From NCBI RefSeq assembly GCF_964283195.1, contig NZ_CAXYLH010000001.1: DNA of 64,000 nucleotides; one strand, written 5' to 3'. Position numbers and translations under genes: made by a program. Shown here piece by piece: positions 59,511 to 64,000 of the stretch; positions within the stretch are counted from its first letter, which is position 1; each line of letters begins with the position of its first letter. The stretch is from Paratractidigestivibacter sp003150175. Its GTDB lineage: Bacteria > Actinomycetota > Coriobacteriia > Coriobacteriales > Atopobiaceae. The notes under the pieces are model-generated. The model was not told where the DNA came from. It worked only from the letters and a program-made list of their open reading frames with translations, and searched no databases.

Positions 59511-59600
59511 CCAAGGCTATCGTATAACCTTGGATATCGGAGATGGATTTCCAAGGTTATCCTATAACCTTGGGCAAGCGCATCGTAATCCCAAGGCTAT
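59511..59600. promoter_or_regulatory. Phased operator array upstream of the Fic gene
   Basis: Two 23-bp dyads with arms CCAAGG(C/T)TAT and ATAACCTTGG occupy 59511-59533 and 59551-59573. A third half-site CCAAGGCTAT lies at 59591-59600. The spacing is exactly 40 bases each time, about four helical turns, so the sites face the same side of the DNA. The second dyad is perfect around CC/G centre bases. A TAACCTTG half-site is also present at 59485-59492. Confidence 0.88.
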
Positions 59601-59663
59601 TCGCAACGGCGGGTTTTCCGCTGGGCTTCTCGGCGGGCGAACACACGACAAGAAGCCCGCAGC

Positions 59664-61076
59664 TCAGAGCACCAGGCCCTCGTACGAGACGACGAGGCGC
59701 CGCAGGCCGTCGGGAGCCGTGGCGTGCTCGGCACACCAGGCGAAGCTGGACACGGGAACGGCGGGCACGCCGGCCGTCCGCAAACGCGCTGCGAGCTCAT
59801 CCTCTCCCTGCGGCGACGCGACTGCGAGCACGCAGTGCAGGCCCGCGTCGGCTTCCTCCATGACGAGCTCTCCCCCTAGGTCGAGCTCATCCAGCCGCTC
59901 GCGGAGCGCGTCGCGCGCCGTGCGCGCCCGTTTGCGGACGCGCATCACGTGCCGCTCGTACTCCCCGCTCTCGAGCAGGCGCGCCAGCGCCACTTGGTCG
60001 ACCGAGCTCACCGTGCTCGAATAAAACCCCAGCTCACGGTTGTACTTCTCCATGAGCTCGACCGGCAGGACCATGTACGCCAGGCGCAGCGCCGACGAGA
60101 GGCTCTTCGAGAACGTGTTCGTGTAGATCACGCGGCCGCTCGCGTCGATGGCGGCGAGCGGCGGGATCGGCTTGCCCGCCAGCCGGAACTCGCAGTCGTA
60201 GTCGTCCTCGATCAGGTAGCGCCCGGGAGCGTCGGCCGCCCAGGCCAGAAGCCCATAGCGCCGCGCGATGCTCGTCACGCGCCCCGTAGGGAACTGGTGC
60301 GAGGGCATGAGGTGCAGCACGTCAACCTGTCTGGACGCGAGCTCGGAGAGCACCGGCCCCTCCGAGTCGATGGGGACGTGGCGCACGCGGCAGCCGCTCG
60401 CCTGGTAGATCCGCGTGAGCCGCAGGTAGCCGGGGTCCTCGACGGCATAGGTCTTGTCCGCGTCGAGGAGCTGCACGAGCATGAGGTCGAGCAGCTGCGC
60501 GCCCGCGCCGACGACGATCCGCGCCGGGTCGACCTCGATCCCGCGGATGCCGCGCAGATGGGAGGCGATGGCGCGGCGCAGGCGCTCCGTTCCCTGCGCC
60601 GGCGCCGGCGAGAACGCCTCGCGCTCGTCCTCAGAGGCGAGGGTCGCGCGCAGCGCCCGCTGCCAGAGCCGCGCGGCGTCGAGGGCGGTACCCGTGAGCG
60701 GCGCGGGCCGCAGCGAACCACGCGCCGCGTCCGCAACTTCCACGGCGCCGGGCACGCCGGCCACGCCCGGCGCGTCCTCCACGTCGCGGTCCCCGCCGAT
60801 ACCCACGAAGCCCGCCGCCCGCTCCGCCGCGTCGGGCAACGCGCTCGCGTAGAACCCCCGGCGCGGCCGCGCGTACACGTAGCCCTCGGCGACGAGCTGG
60901 GCATACGCGTTCTCGACCGTGATGACGCTCACGCCGAGGTGCTCCGCCAGGGAGCGCTTGCTCGGCAGGTGCTCGTCCGCGCCGATGGCGCCGTCGACGA
61001 TATCGTCGCGAATCCGCTGGTAGAGGTATTCGTAGAGAGGCTTCTCGCCACGTTGCCGGAGATTGTAGTCGAGCAT
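59664..61076 (-). CDS. pdxR: MocR/PdxR-type regulator (GntR HTH fused to aminotransferase domain)
   Basis: A 470-residue fusion regulator. The N-terminal GntR winged helix (LYQRIRDDIVDGAIGADEHLPSKRSLAEHLGVSVITVENAYAQLVAEG, about 19-66) is linked by an Ala/Gly-rich stretch to a fold-type I aminotransferase domain with the PLP Lys in TNTFSKSLSSALRLAYMV. Such proteins activate pdxST and repress themselves in response to PLP. It is divergent from pdxS with repeated CTGGCCTTA motifs in between, as expected. Confidence 0.94.
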   Translation of the reverse strand: MLDYNLRQRGEKPLYEYLYQRIRDDIVDGAIGADEHLPSKRSLAEHLGVSVITVENAYAQLVAEGYVYARPRRGFYASALPDAAERAAGFVGIGGDRDVEDAPGVAGVPGAVEVADAARGSLRPAPLTGTALDAARLWQRALRATLASEDEREAFSPAPAQGTERLRRAIASHLRGIRGIEVDPARIVVGAGAQLLDLMLVQLLDADKTYAVEDPGYLRLTRIYQASGCRVRHVPIDSEGPVLSELASRQVDVLHLMPSHQFPTGRVTSIARRYGLLAWAADAPGRYLIEDDYDCEFRLAGKPIPPLAAIDASGRVIYTNTFSKSLSSALRLAYMVLPVELMEKYNRELGFYSSTVSSVDQVALARLLESGEYERHVMRVRKRARTARDALRERLDELDLGGELVMEEADAGLHCVLAVASPQGEDELAARLRTAGVPAVPVSSFAWCAEHATAPDGLRRLVVSYEGLVL

Positions 61077-61156
61077 CTGGCCTTACCTGTCTGTGAGAAC
61101 TGGCCTTATTCTGGCCCTTTGATTTTCTTCTTATCTGAGTATTTTGCCAAGGCCAG
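61077..61156. promoter_or_regulatory. PdxR operator region between pdxR and pdxS
   Basis: CTGGCCTTA occurs at 61077-61085 and 61100-61108, with a variant CTGGCCCTT at 61111-61119 and an inverted CAAGGCCAG at 61148-61156. Direct repeats plus one inverted copy are the pattern known for MocR/PdxR sites. TTTGAT and TATTTT at about 61119-61146 are a plausible weak pdxS promoter. Confidence 0.75.
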
Positions 61157-61208
61157 CGCGCGCCTAGCCTATGACCCACACAAACGAACAGCCGACTTTG
61201 GAGGACAC

Positions 61209-62093
61209 ATGGCACAGACCAAGCAGGACCGCGCGACCCTCAACCGCCAGCTCGCACAGATGCTCAAGGGCGGCGTCATCATGGACGTCACCACCCCCGA
61301 GCAGGCGCGCATCGCCGAGGAGGCGGGCGCTTGCGCAGTCATGGCGCTCGAGCGCATCCCCGCCGACATCCGCGCCGCCGGCGGAGTCAGCCGCATGAGC
61401 GACCCGGCGATGATCCGCGGTATCCAGGAGGCCGTGAGCATCCCCGTCATGGCCAAGTGCCGCATCGGCCACATCGTCGAGGCGCAGATCCTGCAGGCCA
61501 TCCAGATCGACTACATCGACGAGTCCGAGGTCCTCACCCCTGCCGACGACACGTATCACATCGACAAGACCGCCTTCGACGTGCCGTTCGTCTGCGGCGC
61601 GCGCGACCTGGGCGAAGCCCTGCGCCGCATCGCCGAGGGCGCCACGATGATCCGCACCAAGGGAGAGCCCGGCACGGGCGACGTCGTGCAGGCCGTGCGC
61701 CACATGCGCAAGATCCAGAAGCAGATCCGCGACGTTGTGGCCCTGCGCGACGACGAACTCTTCGAAGCGGCCAAGCAGCTCGCCGTGCCCGTCGAGCTCG
61801 TGCGCGAGGTGCACGCCGCGGGCAAGCTGCCGGTCGTGAACTTCGCCGCCGGCGGCGTGGCGACCCCGGCGGACGCCGCGCTCATGATGCAGCTCGGCGC
61901 CGAGGGCGTCTTTGTCGGCTCCGGCATCTTCAAGAGCGGCGATCCCGCGCGCCGCGCGGCGGCCATCGTCAAGGCGGTCGCGAACTTCGAGGACGCCGAG
62001 CTCATCGCCAAGCTCTCCGAGAACCTCGGCGAGGCCATGGTGGGCATCAACGCCGACGAGATCAGCATCATCATGGAGGAGAGGGGCCGCTGA
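61209..62093 (+). CDS. pdxS: Pyridoxal 5'-phosphate synthase, synthase subunit
   Basis: A 294-residue (beta/alpha)8 enzyme making PLP from ribose-5-phosphate, glyceraldehyde-3-phosphate and ammonia. Motifs GGVIMDVTTPEQARIAEEAGA, VMALERIPADIRAAGGVSRMSDP, VMAKCRIGH (catalytic Lys), IDYIDESEVLTPAD, RTKGEPGTGD (second Lys) and VNFAAGGVATPADAALMMQLGAEGVFVGSGIFK are all conserved. The ATG at 61209 has GGAGGACAC upstream. It overlaps pdxT by one base. Confidence 0.98.
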   Translation: MAQTKQDRATLNRQLAQMLKGGVIMDVTTPEQARIAEEAGACAVMALERIPADIRAAGGVSRMSDPAMIRGIQEAVSIPVMAKCRIGHIVEAQILQAIQIDYIDESEVLTPADDTYHIDKTAFDVPFVCGARDLGEALRRIAEGATMIRTKGEPGTGDVVQAVRHMRKIQKQIRDVVALRDDELFEAAKQLAVPVELVREVHAAGKLPVVNFAAGGVATPADAALMMQLGAEGVFVGSGIFKSGDPARRAAAIVKAVANFEDAELIAKLSENLGEAMVGINADEISIIMEERGR

Positions 62094-62665
62094 TGCCGGG
62101 CACGATAGCGGTCCTGGCCGTCCAAGGCGCCTTCATCGAGCATGAGCAGATGCTCGCCCGCCTCGGGCACAAGTGCATCGAGCTCCGCCAGGCTTCCGAC
62201 CTGGAGCGGCCCTTCGACCGGCTCGTGCTGCCCGGTGGCGAGTCGACCACGCAGGGCAAGCTGCTCGCCGAGCTCGGGATGCTCGGGCCGCTGCGCCGCC
62301 GCATCGAGGAGGGCATGCCGGTGCTCGCGACCTGCGCCGGGCTGATCCTCTTGGCAGAGCGGCTCGCCGCGCACGACGACAAGGGCACCCCGAGGCTCGC
62401 CACGATGGACGTGGAGGTGGAGCGCAACGCCTACGGGCGGCAGCTCGGGAGCTTCCGCGCCGTCGCGGGGCTCGAGGGGGCGGGCGAGGTCCCGATGACC
62501 TTCATCCGCGCGCCGCGCATCGTCGAGGTCGGCCCGCGGGCGCACGCGCTCGCTGAGGTGGACGGGCGAATTGTCGCCGCGCGCCAGGACGCGCAGCTCG
62601 CGCTCGCTTTCCATCCGGAGCTCGACGACGACACCCGCATCCACGAGCTCTTCTGCTCCCTGTAA
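62093..62665 (+). CDS. pdxT: Pyridoxal 5'-phosphate synthase, glutaminase subunit
   Basis: A 190-residue class I glutaminase that supplies ammonia to PdxS. The motifs IAVLAVQGAFIEHEQML, LVLPGGEST and the nucleophile Cys in LATCAGLILLA are present; the His-Glu pair lies in LAFHPELDDDTRIH. The start overlaps the pdxS stop (TGATG). Confidence 0.97.
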   Translation: MPGTIAVLAVQGAFIEHEQMLARLGHKCIELRQASDLERPFDRLVLPGGESTTQGKLLAELGMLGPLRRRIEEGMPVLATCAGLILLAERLAAHDDKGTPRLATMDVEVERNAYGRQLGSFRAVAGLEGAGEVPMTFIRAPRIVEVGPRAHALAEVDGRIVAARQDAQLALAFHPELDDDTRIHELFCSL

Positions 62666-62670
62666 CCCCC

Positions 62671-62723
62671 CACCAACACTGGGTGACAGTCATTGCGTGC
62701 AGCTTTCTGGGACACCCTTGGTG
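62671..62723. repeat. Dispersed repeat element, copy 2
   Basis: The block 62677-62717 (CACTGGGTGACA ... GACACCC) matches the reverse complement of 38700-38740 at 40 of 41 positions. Here it is bracketed by short inverted ends CACCAA (62671-62676) and TTGGTG (62718-62723). It starts six bases after the pdxT stop. Confidence 0.9.
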
Positions 62724-62727
62724 AGCC

Positions 62728-62890
62728 CCCAGCTTTCGCCTCCGAGCGAACGGGCAGCTTTCTCTCTCGCGAAGAAGAGAAGGCTGCCCTTCTTTAGAGA
62801 AGTCTTCTCTCAACGAGAAACCGAGAAGAGAAGGCTGCTCTTCGGGAGAGAAGACTTCTCTCCCGCGAGAAAGAGCGCGCTGCGGCGCTT
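62728..62890. repeat. AGAGAAG-rich tandem and palindromic repeats
   Basis: GAAGAGAAGGCTGC is repeated at 62774 and 62825 (51-base period). Each unit carries a palindrome: AGAGAAG-T-CTTCTCT (62796-62810) and GGGAGAGAAG-A-CTTCTCTCCC (62844-62864). No gene is seen in this 367-base gap before panD. Confidence 0.85.
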
Positions 62891-63032
62891 TGCAATCGGG
62901 CTTCGCAGCTGAGCTGACTTTTTGGAGATATGCGCGCGTAAACGGCGCACGGGCCCAGGTGATGTACCGTATATCGGCGTGCGGCTCGGCCGGGCCGCAG
63001 CTCAGGGCCGAAATAGAGGGGCTTCTCGACAT

Positions 63033-63425
63033 ATGATTCTGAACATGCTCAAGGGCAAGATCCACCGCGCGACCGTCGTGCAGGCGGAGGTGGACTACGT
63101 GGGCTCCATCACCATCGACGAGGACCTCATGGACGCCGCGGGCATCCGCGAGTACGAGAAGGTCCAGGTCGCCGATGTCGACTCCGGCTCCCGGCTCGAG
63201 ACCTACGTCATCGCCGGCGAGCGCGGCAGCGGTATGATCTGCCTCAACGGGGCCGCGGCGCACCTCGTCACCGTTGGCGATAAGGTCATCATCATGTGCT
63301 ACTGCCAGATGGACGAGTCGGAGGCGGACGGCTTCCAGCCGCGCGTCGTCTTTGTGGACGAGCACAACCGCATCGCGCGCACCACGCGCTACGAGCGCCA
63401 TGGCCGCCTGGAGGACATGGCATAG
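63033..63425 (+). CDS. panD: Aspartate 1-decarboxylase
   Basis: A 130-residue pyruvoyl enzyme making beta-alanine for pantothenate. The proenzyme is cleaved between Gly24 and Ser25 in DYVGSITID. With the ATG at 63033 this numbering matches the canonical enzyme, which supports that start over the ATG at 63045. GKIHRATVVQAEVD, NGAAAHLV and CYCQMDE are family motifs. It is separated from panB-panC by about 5.7 kb and forms its own unit closed by a terminator. Confidence 0.97.
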   Translation: MILNMLKGKIHRATVVQAEVDYVGSITIDEDLMDAAGIREYEKVQVADVDSGSRLETYVIAGERGSGMICLNGAAAHLVTVGDKVIIMCYCQMDESEADGFQPRVVFVDEHNRIARTTRYERHGRLEDMA

Positions 63426-63464
63426 CGCATAGGCGCCCAAGCACATCGACACCGTGATTCATCT

Positions 63465-63493
63465 GCGGGCCCAGGAACGGGCCCGCTTTTTTT
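63465..63493 (+). terminator. Rho-independent terminator of panD
   Basis: GCGGGCCC pairs with GGGCCCGC around AGGAAC and is followed by seven T residues. Confidence 0.93.
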
Positions 63494-63570
63494 CGTCGCC
63501 GCGGCGGCGCGCCCTCCTCTGTACGGGTACACCCTAGGTGAATGGCTTGTGGTGGAATCCCCGATGGTTG

Positions 63571-63598
63571 TTAACGCAAGAGTTAGATTAGGTATACT
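63571..63598 (+). promoter_or_regulatory. Promoter of the enolase gene
   Basis: TTAACG (63571-63576) and TATACT (63593-63598) are spaced by 16 bases. The leader that follows contains GTTAGATAAGGCTAAC (63610-63625), a short dyad. Confidence 0.6.
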
Positions 63599-63651
63599 TC
63601 TTTCGGTAAGTTAGATAAGGCTAACTAATCACGTCAGAAAGGTGGCCCACC

Positions 63652-64000
63652 ATGGCACGCATCATTGAGGTTTACGGTCGCGAGGTCCTGGACTCCCGCG
63701 GCAATCCCACCGTCGAGGTCGAGGTCGCGCTCGAGGACGGCTCCTTCGGTCGCGCGATCGTCCCGTCCGGCGCGTCGACCGGCGAGTTCGAGGCCGTCGA
63801 GCTGCGCGACGGCGACGCGGAACGCTACCTGGGCAAGGGCGTCCAGAAGGCCGTCGGCCACGTGAACAACGAGCTTGCCCGCTTGCTCATCGGCATGGAC
63901 GCGACCGACCAGCGCGCCTGCGACCAGGCCATGAACGACGCCGACGGCACGCCCAACAAGGGTAACTTCGGCGCGAACGCCATCCTCGGCTGCTCGCTCG
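63652..64000 (+). CDS. eno: Enolase, N-terminal part; runs off the window
   Basis: The first 116 codons of phosphopyruvate hydratase, the glycolytic enzyme converting 2-phosphoglycerate to phosphoenolpyruvate. IIEVYGREVLDSRGNPTVEVEV and the flexible loop VPSGASTGEFEAVELRDGD are unmistakable, followed by NKGNFGANAILGCSL. AAAGGTGG lies upstream of the ATG. The gene continues beyond base 64000. Confidence 0.97.
   Translation, partial: MARIIEVYGREVLDSRGNPTVEVEVALEDGSFGRAIVPSGASTGEFEAVELRDGDAERYLGKGVQKAVGHVNNELARLLIGMDATDQRACDQAMNDADGTPNKGNFGANAILGCSL

Overview
The window is about 64 kb of very GC-rich, densely coded bacterial chromosome. The gene set points to a strictly anaerobic or fermentative high-GC Gram-positive, most likely a Coriobacteriia member (Collinsella/Enorma/Olsenella type). 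The evidence is an oxygen-sensitive class III ribonucleotide reductase, a 2-hydroxyacyl-CoA dehydratase-type radical system with its activase, a CBS-containing family II pyrophosphatase, a CarD-type regulator, GTG/TTG starts and AGGAGG-like ribosome binding sites. This assignment is an inference from gene content; no rRNA or marker comparison was possible. No prophage, integrase, insertion sequence or CRISPR array was recognised.

Layout. 1-2692 (minus): Mrp ATPase followed by two FAD oxidoreductases. 2866-10032: a sugar-acid island with an MBL hydrolase, a YhcH-like protein, an N-terminally shortened FeS/FAD oxidoreductase, KDPG aldolase, KDG kinase, a divergent LacI regulator with a perfect operator, and a gluconate-5-dehydrogenase-like SDR. 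10033-12033: a low-GC nuclease-like orphan gene bracketed by two arrays of 30-bp repeats. 12034-20305: a DUF2974 lipase-like protein, uvrB, a TPR membrane protein, a lytic transglycosylase, coaE, tRNA-Val(GAC) and a membrane GIY-YIG protein. 20432-22902: a PepV-like dipeptidase and a polytopic membrane protein. 23010-26860: de novo NAD synthesis (nadA-nadB-nadC) with an NiaR-type repressor in the same operon. 26860-29440: a NitT/TauT-type ABC importer. 31122-35896: a MarR regulator and a heterodimeric ABC exporter. 36049-40675: citrate synthase, ACT protein, CarD, secreted cyclophilin, aminotransferase. 41153-47573: nrdD, pyrophosphatase, HD nucleotidase, TrmB-like methyltransferase, GDPD. 47817-53882: a half-length AEC carrier, a DUF3825-like protein, and the dehydratase/activase locus, one subunit of which is frameshifted. 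54128-58177: icd, panB, panC and a DUF2520 dehydrogenase. 58229-64000: a Fic protein with a phased operator array, the pdxR/pdxST pair, panD and the start of enolase.

How the parts fit. Three cofactor pathways are nearly complete and locally regulated: NAD (nadABC plus NiaR), PLP (pdxST plus PdxR) and pantothenate/CoA (panB, panC, a possible PanE substitute, panD, coaE). Citrate synthase plus isocitrate dehydrogenase give an oxidative route to 2-oxoglutarate. The KDG kinase/KDPG aldolase/SDR set feeds ketogluconate-type acids into pyruvate and glyceraldehyde-3-phosphate.

The least expected structure lies between genes. There are three families of dispersed intergenic repeats: inverted arrays of 30-bp units at three loci; a 31-bp perfect palindrome in four copies plus a decayed one; and a 41-nt element at two loci with 40 of 41 matching positions. 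There is also a set of Fic-gene operators at an exact 40-bp period. The 30-bp arrays flanking a nuclease-like gene are the best candidate for an undescribed element.
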